DNA of 64,000 nt from Hedera helix. Its lineage: Eukaryota; Streptophyta; Magnoliopsida; Apiales; Araliaceae. Made by a program: the position numbers and the translations under genes. Within the stretch, counting starts at the first letter, position 1. Each line of letters opens with the position of its first letter. Shown piece after piece: positions 25,161 to 37,131 of this stretch. The stretch covers positions 44,529,539 through 44,593,538 of the forward strand of contig OX359266.1 in the NCBI GenBank assembly GCA_947179155.2, written 5' to 3'. Below the pieces are notes generated by a model, which saw only the letters and a program-made list of their open reading frames with translations, was not told the origin of the DNA and made no database searches.

Positions 25161-25196
<36 letters not shown>
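25155..25196. repeat. (TA)n microsatellite
   Basis: About 21 TA units. Confidence 0.95.
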
Positions 25197-25200
<4 letters not shown>

Positions 25201-28200
25201 TAGCTATATATTCGATTCTAAAATATGATTCTTTTTATATTTTGTACCCACGAAATACAATTCTTCTCATTTCACTAATAGAGTGTGACCTTTCTTTACA
25301 CATTTGATTGTATAAAATCAAAGTTAAAAATAATTGAATATTCAATCTTATACAAATAAAAATTTATTAACTTCGAGTATCCAAATTTTATTTTTTTCAT
25401 CATCATCTTCTACATCTACCAAGAAAGTCAAAATCTAAAATATCCAAATTCTTCATCATCTTCCCTCACAACCATTCATGAAATTCGAATATCTCAAAAC
25501 AAAAATCCAGACTCATAATTATCAACAAAAAAAAATCCAAACTCATTTATCATTTCCAAATTTTAGCCTCAAAACTCTCAATTCTATGTTCTATCATAAA
25601 ACTCGCTCATTTGCTCTCTGTAAAACACAAATTGGGGAAGAAAGTGATAATAGAGGAAGATTGCAACAATTGGGGAAGAATTTTTAAACCCAAATCTGAA
25701 ACTTATGCATTTTCTCTCTCTAAAATACAATCTCAAAAGCACTTTACTTTCTCTCTCTAAAATACAAATCTCAAACCCAAATCTCAACCCAAACCTATAT
25801 TACCAAACAAAACTCAGGAACAACAGAAGATGAAGATGGGTTAACGGATTTTGTTTGTTTTCTTGAGATTGGGAAGAAGGGGAGGTGGTGAGTAAGAGGA
25901 AGGGGGTGACGGAGCTGGAGGTGAGCAGGGACGTTGGGGAGGAGGCAACATCGATGGAGGTGAGGATAGATCTAATTTTTGAAGGAGAGATTTGATTTTG
26001 AATTTTGAATTAACAGATCTGATTCTGCAAAAGAAATGGATTTGAGTTTTTATTATTTTTTCTTATTTAGGATTGAACAAGGTTAGCGTTAATATTAATT
26101 CTGATTTTCATTTTCATTTTCATTTTTCGTATTTTTATTATTATATGTTATTAATTAGTTGAGTTTATTTTTTTATTTCACTTAATTAGTTTAGTTAATT
26201 ATTTTATTTGAGTTGATAATTTTATTTGAATTAATTAATATGTTGATTATTTTATTTTGTATTAATTAGTTGAGTTAATTATTTTATTGGATTTGTAAGA
26301 AATTAATTATAATTACGTATGTATTTATACACGTTAACATAGTCAAATACATATACGATTAATGTGTATTTTTTTTTATACGGGGACACAAGTCAATATT
26401 CCAATGAGAAATTTGGCCTGAATAATAATAAAGATCATCGTGCTTATTTAAGATAACGTTAGGGAGCAAGATAGGAGGAATTCAATTTTGGAATACGAGG
26501 TATAAAACGACATATATTTTAAAATTCGATATGCAATTAATTTTATATAAAAAGACATAATAATTTGCCATTTAAAATATAAATTTTATAATTTTTCATC
26601 TCTCAATATCGATGTCTCTTTATCACTAATCAAAGTGGAATACGTTAAAATTAATTATATATTTTAAATTTACTTGCACTTGGTTGTATTTTGATAGGAT
26701 TATCTGTTTGTAACTCAAAAGCAATATTCTTGTAAAATTATTTATGAGAGGGGAGAATCTTTTATTTTTTTTAAATGTGCAACATCCCTTTTTTTTTTCC
26801 TACACTTTTTTCCTCCTAAATAATTAATTAAATTATTAAATAATACCTTGTTTACTTTTTTATCTAGTTTAATAAAGAGTATTAGGGTTTAGAAATTTAT
26901 AGGTCAATATCATTCTTTCAAGTAGAGCATAAGGTTGTAGAGAGAAATCATGTTGTGTGAAGAGGTTAAAATTAACATTCAATTCTAAGTTAGAATTTTA
27001 TGTTTTTTTTTTCGAATAAATTTTCTTATCTCTATTCTAAAATAAGACTCAATCTTAATTTCGTTTATGATTATTATTTAATTATGGTTCTACAATAAAT
27101 TTTGTTAGAGAAGGAATTTAGAGCTTTTTTAATTAAGGTACGACTTTCCTCCTCTAATTCATACGATTCAATTGTTGATTGAAATTTGTCCTTCTCTAGT
27201 TGCTCCTCCAAAGTCAGGCTGGACCATCCTTCTTCATGTATGTACGAACTACGATGTGTCCTAATTCATTAGTTTTTTTTTTTTTTGGCTAAAATTTTAA
27301 TTTTTTATTATTTTTTCAGTTGTTAGCACCTTTTGATCCCTAGTCATTAGTTTGTTTTGACTGGAACATATATATTATAATGTGTATCCTTTGCTCCTGT
27401 GGTAAAAGTGTGCGACTCCAGGTTTATATAATACGTATTTGATTAAGTATCTCAGTGGCATGGTTGTGTGATTGGTTAACGAAGTTATAGCTTATGCCTT
27501 ATAAAAATATTTTGAGATATTTTTTTATTTAATATTATGTGATCATCTAAACTTCGATCTGGAAGATTCAAATTGTTATAAATTCCTTCTTCAGCAAACT
27601 TTTTAAATATGTATGATTACTATCTCAAAACAGATTTTTTTAAATTCTTTTCAAATCGGTTATTGCACTTTGTCGAGATGATCGATAAAATTATAAATTT
27701 AAAATTGATTTTCTTTCTCATTTTAAGTCTAATTTTTGTGTTCTTTATGTCATTAGAAAGTTATCGAAACACTCTAAACCTTTCGCCATCTTTAGATTTT
27801 CTGAGAATCTGTACAGAAATATGGTAAAAATAGTTATTTGTATCAGTAATATTTTCTGTGATGAAAATTCTGACAGAATCTTATAAAAATCATATAAAAT
27901 TCCTTTTTCATCCTATTTTTACGAATCTCATATTTCTGGAAAGGTCATGAACTGTTCTAAAACTTTTGTCCTTTGAGTTTTTGTTAATTAGGTCTTAATA
28001 GTGCTGAAATTAGGCGTAAAGGAGGCTGGTCTGCATTTATTAAATAATCTTAATAGCTTTTATTACCTACATTTGTTAGTTTTTAATTTACTTATTTTTA
28101 ATTTGAGTCGAGTGTAGTTTTCATTTTAAATTCTTTAAAAAGGGTATTTATCTTTAGATGTTCATTTTCTATAATTAGCCTCCTTTGAAATGTTAAACTC

Positions 28201-29488
28201 TAGTTATAATTTAAATTACTTTATGATATTTATAATTTAGCCTAAGTAGTTAATTTGCACTTTTAATGATTTTGTATAAGGTGCAAGTATTTGATTGATT
28301 TTTTTTTATACACATATGTGAGAGTATAGTATGATATCCGACGTAGGTGGATTGAATTCCATGTTTGACACTCTTTATGTGGTGCAGATAATGTAAACAT
28401 GTCGCTGAGATAACATGACACATACAGTCATAATTGGTAAGAGTAAGGCAATGGATTATTGTCACCTTTTGATATTTGGGTAGTATTGTATTGTATGCCT
28501 TGCAAGTTTGTATAAGTTTATTGATGACAACTTATTTTTGAATAACTGAAAAATTAAGATACCGTGTAAGTTGTAAGTTTGTTCTTCGATACATGTATGA
28601 TGTGCTCTCTTACATTTTATGAAATTTTATATCGTATGAGTTTCTGATACATTATAATTTGTAAGATTATAAATAAACTTTGAGTAAGTATGGGTGGAAA
28701 GTACTTTCCACTAATAAGTTGCAAGATTATTTTTTATTCTTATTTATTTTTTTAGTAAGTTTTTGCCTCTTTAGTGGTAACACATCAAATAGTTGTTTGT
28801 TCCAATTCCCATTTGTTCGTTCTTTTTTCATCATTTAACAGGAATTATTAGCTGGGATGATCTTTTGGGTGACCACTGCAATTGAGGAGATAGAATTACT
28901 AAGTAATTTTGTTTTCAGAACTATTGTTTTATTTTTATTAAGTTATGATTTTGGATTTAGACCTCTGTTTTGGGTATTGAAATTGTATGACTTTTATACG
29001 ATACTTCGTTGGAATAATTATGTAGTAACACCAAAAAGAGATTCCTTTAGAAGGACCATTGACCATTTCATTCATACCTATTGCTTTTGAACAAAAAATA
29101 AAGGATAGAGTTGTTCAATACAAGGTGCAAGATCTCTTATACAAGGTGCCGTCTCTTATTAAAATAAAACTAATTTGAGAATAAGAACAAAAAATGCTGA
29201 ATATTTAAAAGAGACAAAATTATGTACTATCTCCCTCGGATTCATTTTTATATTTTTACACTTTACAAACTCTTGAAATTCAAAATCAATGCAAAGTTTT
29301 TAGTGACTCTTGAATTGAAATCCAATTAATTTTAATGAATTGAAATCGAATTAATTCATTGCAATTAATGGAAATATATGTTTCAAGCAGTTGATTTTGA
29401 GCAGTTTTATAAGACTAAATATAATAAGAGTTGAGTTGCGTAGTATATTAGTTTTTATAAAAAAAACCATCTGCCAAGATAGAAATAG

Positions 29489-29489
<1 letters not shown>
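25197..29489. other. 4.3-kb stretch with no supported gene
   Basis: I could not recognise a protein, RNA gene or complete transposon here. A G-rich tract (about 25866-25960) with runs of three to five Gs interrupts otherwise AT-rich DNA. Open frames at 27609-27827 and 28857-29090 are short, low in complexity and similar to nothing I know. Old decayed repeats or gene-flanking DNA are both possible. Confidence 0.4.

Positions 29490-29561
<72 letters not shown>
29490..29561. repeat. (AT)n microsatellite
   Basis: About 36 uninterrupted AT units, the longest simple repeat in the window. Confidence 0.95.
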
Positions 29562-29564
<3 letters not shown>

Positions 29565-31049
29565 CTTATAATATAGGGCTTTCTTCTTTCTACCCTGTTT
29601 TCCCTCTTCTCTCGCGAACCAAGAACTCTAACCTTCGTTTTAAATTTAGAAAAGGTTTTCTTTCTTTGGAGAGATATATTTTCTTTTCTTTTTTATTTAT
29701 TACGTAATAATAATCTGTTATTTCTTCTTGTCGAGTTTATTATTATTTTTCTTTTTTTGGACTTATTTTTTTCATGAGATGATTAATTTTTTTTCCAATT
29801 GTAAGAGAATTTTTTAATCATCTCTTGTGAGATCTTGTTTTCTTCATTTTAAAATTTATGTTTTTTTATTCAAATTTTCTTCAAAGCACATATTCGAATT
29901 GACGACGATTGATCTTTTTAAATTTACGTGGGCTTATCACGGTAGCTTGTTATTTTATTGCTCATACTAAATAACTAATCGTATCTACATATTTTATAGA
30001 ATATAATTGTGTTTCAAGAATATTGTGGTGTCCACTAAATATTATCACGATTAGCTTTTGTCTTAATTATCTATTATTTGTTTGAAAGGGTCATCGTTTT
30101 AATTTTTTTTTATCATAATCTTTTTATCTTTTATAATAAAATATAATTTTAATTGTTTAAATTATTTATAAAAAAAAAATTATAATACTCTCCGAAACTA
30201 ACTTCGTGAATCCAAATCCTATATATGTCCCAAACTTGTAGCTCCCAGTGATTTGCTACCATCGAGGTCAAACAAAGAATCGGCAAAAGGCGCAAAAGAA
30301 AAATGACTCAATAAGAAAAATAATTTTTATTTTAATAAATTTATGATAAAATTAAATTGTGATTTATATAAAAAAAATTAAATAATAAAATAAAATAAAA
30401 TTATTTTTAATTTTACCTTATTACATATATCCACATACATAATATAATTCACATTAATTCATCGTAGATGGGCTCAATAAAGTACTAGTTGTTTATAGAC
30501 CTGACAAATATGGTTCAAGATGGCGTGCCACCCCGGTCCACCCAAAAAAAAATGAGCTACGGGTTTAACTTTTTTAGCCAAAAAAAAGTGGGTTATTTTG
30601 GTTGGCCCGCGGCTCAATTTTTTTTTTTTTTTTTTTATAAAAAAAGTAAATACATCAATACATAAAAGAAATGTTAAAAATAACTTAATTCATTAATCGT
30701 TTAGATCAATTTATAGAACAAAACTTTTATTCATTTGTTTACAATACTATTATCTCCAAACATATGGCTATTAAATATGAAAGAACTTAAATAAGGCAAA
30801 ATTTAAAATATTATTGATTATCAAAAGTTAATAAAAAATATTAATTAATTAATTATATTTTTATATATTTGCACATAGCAAAATACGTTATATATACAAT
30901 CAAATAATTGTCACTATATAAATAAATAATGTAATGTGTTTGTAGTAGTATTCTAGCATTTTTTTTAAAATTAGTTATTTGGTATTTAATTACAATTATT
31001 AGTTTCACATATTTAATCAAATAAATAATGCTCACAATAAATAATGCTC
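29562..31049. other. Non-coding stretch up to the copy B junction
   Basis: AT-rich with a T run near 30618-30636. The segment about 30500-30620 has CCCGGTCCACCC and TGGCCCGCGGCTC strings seen in hAT-type non-autonomous elements, but no complete ends were found. At 31050 it meets copy B of the segmental duplication. Confidence 0.4.
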
Positions 31050-31052
31050 ACA

Positions 31053-32150
31053 TGTCTTTCCTTATCTTCCTTTACACGATGCTGAGTCTATAACTTTCAA
31101 ATCAATTGGCTGAAACTGATACAAATTTGCAGCCAAAGGGAGGCTTAACTAGGTCCAATTTAGCATTTATAGCAAGTCAAAACAAGCTAGGAGTCCAGCA
31201 GCTAAAATTCAATACACTGCAGGTCTTTGAAGGCCTAATTTCAACAGGTTAGGAAGCCAATTCCAGCATGGATTCGGCAGCTTCTCAAGTCTCAAAAACA
31301 AGGAGCTCGGCAGCCCAATAGATAGCTAGGATTCTGGGCAAATCTTAAGGACTTTAGGAATTAAATTAACGATAGCTTCATGGGCAGTTTAAAGATTCCT
31401 TTTCACAGCAGATTTCTAGTGTGCATACATGGCAAGTTAGAATCCAATTCAAGCTTGGTTTCTAAATCTCGGCAGAATGCTTGTCCCAATTCGAATAGGA
31501 GTTTGGCTAATTCATTTAGGAAACCTCGGCAAGTCCAATTCCTACAAAACTCGACAATTCTCAAAACTTTAAATTGCGGCAAAAACCGGGCTTTCTAGAA
31601 GCTTCTCACGGGTAAACACGAAGGAGCAGTAAGGATAAGCTTAACTTTTAATGTAAATTTTTATTTCAGCAGATTTTTAATAGTTTGATATGTAATTGGT
31701 TTCCTTATGCAATTAGGAGCTTTAAAGTAATTAGGGTTCCTTAAAATTTTCTGTACAATAATATAAATAGGGATATAAAGCTAATGTAAGATATATAAGC
31801 TATTCAATAATAAAATTGTGATAGTTTTCTTTTTTGATTCTTTACGAATTACTTGAACTTATCATAACTTCTCAGTACTTGAATTTATCAGAATAATCTG
31901 TAACGTTCAATTTATCAATTTATCAATCAATAGTCTATAATTGATTGTAACCTCATTCTACCATACATCAATAGTGATTATGTCAAGGTTCTTGTTTATA
32001 TATAAATAACGGGTCAAGGTATCGTTGGTGTTTCATCTTTCAACCGATGCTAGAACGATTAGGCGACGATTACCTCACACAAGTGTACGTGCCGTGGAGT
32101 CTATCAATATTTCTCTTTTCTTTTATTTATTCAAATTCCTTCCACATGTT
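31053..32150 (+). repeat. LTR-like repeat, copy B (at the duplication junction)
   Basis: Counterpart of 1165-2330, with the TATA box TATAAATAG at 31762-31770 and the GGTATCGTTGGTG string downstream. It begins TGTCTTTC immediately after sequence that is unlike the left flank of copy A. It has a 52-bp deletion relative to copy A and a 26-bp deletion near its start. Probable hybrid repeat if the duplication arose by unequal crossing-over. Confidence 0.4.
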
Positions 32151-32210
32151 TGGGCATTAATGTAAAACAGAAAAGGCACAAAACACGAATGTAACTAAGT
32201 AATATTTTTT

Positions 32211-32456
32211 CTTTTCAAAATATAAGATCATTAGTGATTTTTTAAAGTGAACTTATGATATTTTTAAACTTAGAATTGACATGAGTTCTTTTAATTTTAG
32301 TTAATATAATTATTAATATTGTAAACCATCTCAAAAGTAATACTCATTACAAGTTTTATTTTTTTCATAATCTTTAATAAATTATCTTAATTTTGAGTTT
32401 AAAAATGTATCAAATTTATTTTCAAAAGGCAATAATGATCTTACAATTTAGAATGA
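32211..32456. mobile_element. MITE-like inverted-repeat element, copy B
   Basis: Counterpart of 2396-2647, with AAGATCATTAGTG on the left and CAATAATGATCTT on the right. It carries scattered substitutions. Confidence 0.45.
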
Positions 32457-32655
32457 ACAAATAATTAAGTTAGTTATAATTTTACACAAATTAGCTGTGT
32501 CTATTTCTTGAAAAATATTTAAAGAAAAAACGTTAATTTTTGTTTTTTTAGTATACAGTAGGACTATTAATTTGGTATGTCACGATGGTAAACTGTCATT
32601 TTTTAACGAACAGAGATTTCCCACATTATTCATATGTCATTTCCTGAAAAGCCAT

Positions 32656-33194
32656 TGTTAACGCCAAATTTTGTAGCACCCGTTTAAACCACAAAATAAC
32701 GAATGAAATCAAACGCCAAACACAATTAATTCAGAGAAATTACTGTAAAGACACAAGAGATTTACGTGGAAACCCAAATCGGGAAAAAACCACGGGGAAA
32801 GAGAATAATTCACTAAAATGATGATGGTGTTTACAGATTTCTCTGGTAGTAGAGAGCTTGTATGCTGGAAAATTGGTTCTGTTTTTATAAGTAAGTAATC
32901 AGTCGTTCAGTAGTCTTTTTTCTTTCCTGTCGTTTCCCTTTTATATGCCCATGCAGCCATAATTGCCAGCATTAATCAACCAAATAAACGTCTCTCTTTC
33001 AAACAACCGTTATTCCCAAGCAGTCTCTTCATATTCCAAGTAGGCTGACTTTTCTTCTTCCAAACAACCCATCCGTCCAAATGAGGAGTCCAATAACTAA
33101 ATCTGCCAAGCCCAACCTAGTAATTAACATGGACCAACTGAATAATCTAATATGGGCCAACCCGAACCCGGGCCCAAACTATCTCAGCCCAACA
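32656..33194 (-). repeat. Tat element 3' LTR
   Basis: 539 bp, in plus coordinates starting TGTTAACGCC and ending CAGCCCAACA, so TG...CA on either strand. It is nearly identical to 47248-47792. Confidence 0.93.
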
Positions 33195-33210
33195 TTGCCC
33201 CCCACTCTCC
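33195..33210 (-). promoter_or_regulatory. Tat element polypurine tract
   Basis: The minus strand reads GGAGAGTGGGGGGCAA directly upstream of the 3' LTR, the expected position and composition of the plus-strand primer for reverse transcription. Confidence 0.85.
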
Positions 33211-33454
33211 TATTTTTAAGAGCCTTAAATAGGAGAGTAATTCAAACATTCTTATTTCCCTCGTAACTGATTGTATCCAAACAGGCCCTAACTCCCCACG
33301 TCTGGCACACGATCAACACCCTCCTATCACGTTCCCCCAAATCTGTTTCCGTTTGATCTCTGAGCGCCTCCCTACACTCCCAAAACTGACGCCTTTTGAA
33401 GTTCGTGCGCCTCCCTACACCCCATAACTGACGTCCGTTCGTATTATTTTCATC

Positions 33455-33462
33455 TATAAAAG
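33455..33462 (+). promoter_or_regulatory. TATA box for the antisense gene
   Basis: TATAAAAG lies about 107 bp upstream of the ATG at 33569 on the plus strand, within the stretch between polypurine tract and antisense gene. It suggests that gene is transcribed from its own promoter, independent of the LTR. Confidence 0.5.
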
Positions 33463-33568
33463 CCTCAAAAAGTCTCTTTCTCAACACACTGCTTATTCTC
33501 TGAAATCCCCTTTTCTCTCACCTTCTTTGTCTGAAAAAATCCCCAAAAGTTTTTCTTTATCGGAATCC

Positions 33569-35820
33569 ATGGCAGCTCAAGGTCATGCTTCTTCTTCTCA
33601 AGCCCAACCTACTTTTGATAGGGAGAAAGAAAATGCCATTCGTCGAGTGTATAGAGATGCCCCAGTAGCAAACACTCCTTCATCTGTAACTCCCGCCAAG
33701 CTCCAATCATTCCGCCATGAGTACCAGATTCCCCTTCAGTATGAGCTTCGAGTTCCCCGACCTCACGAGAGGATGTACTGGCAACTCGAGGGGGGCTGGA
33801 TAGGAGTTCCATCCCTGACCCTCCAACATGGCGTCTGATTCCCTCTCCATCCTTTCATCACCGAATTTCTAGGGTTTATAGGGGTCGGGTTCTCCCAACT
33901 TGTCCCCAACTCTTATATCCATCTAATCTGCTTCATAGCCCATTGCCGGGACCAGAATGTCGACCCAGCCCTAGATCTGTTCTTAAGCTACTTCAAGCTC
34001 ATCAATTCAAGGGAAAAGGGTTTTAAGGTCTTAACCCGATACACCAATCGGAAAGTTTGGATGGCCACCCCTCAAAGCAACAAAGGATGGCATTCATCCT
34101 GGTTCTTCATCCGAGGAACGGATACCGTTCTGCTACCACCCTGGGGAGAACCGAGCAAGGAGTCCCTAGGGTTTGATCACATTGAGGACGTTCGAGAAGC
34201 CGACCTCGAGAAACTTCTTTCTTCCATGCCGGAAAACTTATGGCCGAACCATCTCCTTTCCGACCAAGATTGGCTTTACAGACATGGAAGTAAGTACCCG
34301 AATCATTCATAAAAGTTAATTTATTTTAAACTGTCCATCTTATCCTTATCCATCTTCTGTGCAGTAGTAGTTTTTCGCAGTTCGGAAGGGAATGCTTCAA
34401 GTCCTCCCCCGATCACCCGAGGACAGACCCAGGAGGGGCCTACCTTCATTCAATCTCCTGCCTCTTCGGAAGAATCCGAACCGCCTGCCGAACCACTGGT
34501 CCGAAGAAAGAAGAACTCTTCCTCTTCGGCAACATCGGGAGGAAACCCTCTGGCTCAAGGAGCCACACAAACCCAACAACAAACAGAGTCTGCCCCCCAG
34601 ACTGAAGCCCAACCCGCATCGGGAAATCCTCCAATTACTTCAACAGCCTCAATTGACCAATCTTCGGATGCCTTAAAAAGAAAAGGCCCGGAGATATCCA
34701 AAAAACGGAGCGTCTTTGACATATCCGAGTCTGAGCTCCGAAAAATGTTAAAGACCAAAAAACAAAAAACTTCCCATTCACAACCAGATTCTTCCCAACC
34801 CCGAACTCATAAAAAGACCAAGCCCAAGCCCGATCAGCAAAAAACTACAACCCCCGAACAACCAACACAACAACCTCCCGAGCCAAACAAAGAAAGAACA
34901 CCCGATCAACCTCAACCATCTCCGGGGCAGACCAGTAAATCGGCCGGCAAACGACCAATGGTAGAGCAAACCGAACCCGTGGAAGAGCCGATACCCGAAG
35001 GTGATCCCTCTGCAACCGAGCCACCTCCGGAACAACCAACTGGTGAACCCCGTCCTTCTTTTTTCCCAGACGAAGCCAACACTAGCCTTCCATACACGGC
35101 TTACAACAGCTTCAACTTCCGAGCCGATAATAACGAATTCCATGACTATACCAATCGGGAGCTTATATATGCCACCGCCCTTCATCAAGGCCGGGTAAGA
35201 ATTGCCTTTTAAGTTATTCCAAAAATTTCTTAAAGATTTCTAACCATCCTTCTTGATAATTCTCTATGTAGGCCTTGGCCACCTTCAGCCGTCTCCTTGG
35301 TCGGGAATCAAGGAAGGAAAACAGTGACACAAAGGCCAAAAAGATGAAGACCAAGTATAAGGCCTTGAAGAAGAAGAACAAAGAACTGACCGCCGAGAAC
35401 ACCAACCTCAAAACATCCAACGAGAACCTCCAACAACAGTTTGAGAGTGTTCTTGACATCAATAACCAACGGACAGAAGAGATCACCCGAATACAAACAG
35501 AGAATTCTGAAACATTGAAGAACTTTCAGCAACAAACCGAATAACTCACCAAGCTGAAAGAACAGAACGCTCAATTAGCCTCCGATATCCAACGCCAACA
35601 AACCGCCAACGAAATTCTAAGGGAACAAGCTCGCCTTGGGACCCCCGAACTTCGTTATCAGATCTTGGAAGAGTACAGAGCATCTCCCGAACTGCTGGAG
35701 GAAATATTAAAACAGTTCCACAAAGGTTTTGAAGCTGCTGTGGCAAAGGCAGCAAAAGCCGGTGTGGACCCTTCAGTTTTCTCCGATTCCGACTCTGACT
35801 CTCCCGAGGATAATAATTGA
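33569..35820 (+). pseudogene. Antisense extra ORF of the Tat element (aORF), two introns, two stops
   Basis: Three exons fit one reading frame: 33569-34289, 34365-35194 and 35272-35820, about 699 codons. The introns are small (75 and 77 bp) with GTAAGT...TGCAG and GTAAGA...TGTAG borders; each join keeps frame. Exon 1 has a globular domain of the kind annotated in plants as a putative gypsy-type transposon protein (YELRVPRPHERMY, then WFFIRG). Exon 2 is low-complexity, rich in Pro, Gln, Lys and Glu. Exon 3 is a long coiled coil (Lys/Asn/Gln/Leu heptads) ending in an acidic Ser-Asp tail. Two in-frame stops (TGA 33836-33838, TAA 35542-35544) fit C-to-T changes. It is tail-to-tail with pol, 177 bp apart. 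Such antisense ORFs are known in Tat elements; their function is unknown. The ATG at 33569 has the good context CCATGGC. Confidence 0.75.
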
Positions 35821-35997
35821 CCCCAAACTGCAAAGTTTTTTCTTTGTATTTCTTCTTTATTTCTTCCATGTAATCCACATCAATCTTATCAATGAATATT
35901 TCGGGATTTTATTAATGTCTTTGTGCAACAATATAGTATGTACTGCAATTTTCTTCAAAATTTAGCTAAGTACAAGTAACTAAGACATTCTACCCGA

Positions 35998-37131
35998 CTA
36001 TTGGAAATATTTCCTTAATCTAGTTGCATGCCAAAAATTCTTCAATTCAGACCCAGACATATCCCGAAGACGATATGTCCCATATTTTACAACTTCAATT
36101 ACTTCATAGGGTCCTTCCCAATTTGGCATCAACTTACCCGTGTTCAAGGGAGTAGATGCTTCTACTTCCCGAATGACTAAATCCCCGACTTCAAAACGTC
36201 TTTGTTTAACTCTCCGATTATAGTGCCTTGCCGTTTTTTGTTGATATACAGCCAACTTCATAACTGCAGCATCCCGAAATCCATCCACTAAGTCAAGGTT
36301 AAGACGAAGTCCATGATCGTTGTATAATTCATTAAAATTAACTCTCCGAAAAGAAGGAGAGCCAACCTCAACCGGGATTAAAGCTTCAGTCCCGTATGAA
36401 AGTCGAAAAGGAGAATCTCCCGTAGTCGTTCGGGGAGTTGTCCTATATGCCCATAAAATACTTGGTAACTCCTCGGGCTATCTTCCTTTAGCATCATCCA
36501 ATCTCCTTTTGATGCCATTCAGTAGAGTTCTATTCGTTACCTCCACTTGTCCATTGGCTTGAGGATGGGCAATCGATACCCTTCGATGCTGAATCCCCAA
36601 GTCAGATAAGAATTTTTCGAACTCAGCTCCTACGAACTGCAGCCCGTTATCGGATACAAGGACCATCGGGATTCCAAATCTGAAGACAATATTTTCCTTG
36701 AGGAAATGAATGCAATCCTGCTCGGTGATTCGCCGAAGTGGCTTCGCCTCTACCCATTTGGTTATATAATCAATTGCCACTATCATATAGGAGAATTGTC
36801 CCTTGGCCTTCGGCATCGGCCCCACCAGATCAACACCCCAAACTGCAAAAGGAATTGGGGAAAGAACTGAAGATAGTTCTTCAGGTGGCCGATGTGCAAC
36901 AGAACTGTTCAACTGACATTTGGGACACTTTTGCACAAACTCCTTTGCTTCCCGAAACATCGTCGGCCAATTGTATCCTTGACGGATGAGTTTATATGCC
37001 AATGACTTGGCCCCCCATATGGTCACCGCAAATTCCTTCATGCACTTTCCGAAGAGCATACGAAGCCTCCGACGGGATAAGACACTTTGCCAAGGGTCCC
37101 GAATACACCCTTTGGAACAGATCTCCATCAA
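35998..37131 (-). pseudogene. Tat element integrase
   Basis: Visible in order on the minus strand: the zinc-binding part (HEGICGDH in the neighbouring frame, CPKCQ here), the catalytic core with D in VDLVGP, D in SDNGLQF and E in QVEVTNR spaced D-35-E, and the C-terminal NWEGPYEV segment. Integrase inserts the cDNA into host DNA. Two breaks are seen: an extra C in the run at 37011-37016 shifts the frame between the two halves of the zinc finger, and an in-frame TAG near 36478 replaces the Trp expected before PEELPSILWAYR. The segment from 36288 to 35998 stays in the same frame after that stop. Confidence 0.85.

Noticed and set aside
27609..29090. Open frames of 72 and 77 codons in the spacer
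   Set aside because: They are short, hydrophobic, in AT-rich DNA, with no recognisable domain or splice partner.
30500..30640. Possible hAT-type non-autonomous element with a T-rich run
   Set aside because: Motifs such as TGGCCCGCGGCTC are suggestive, but neither the terminal repeats nor a target duplication could be placed.
34778..35188. 136-codon minus-strand frame and several others opposite the antisense gene
   Set aside because: These are shadows of the proline/glutamine-rich exon 2 of the antisense gene; codon composition and splice structure favour the plus strand.
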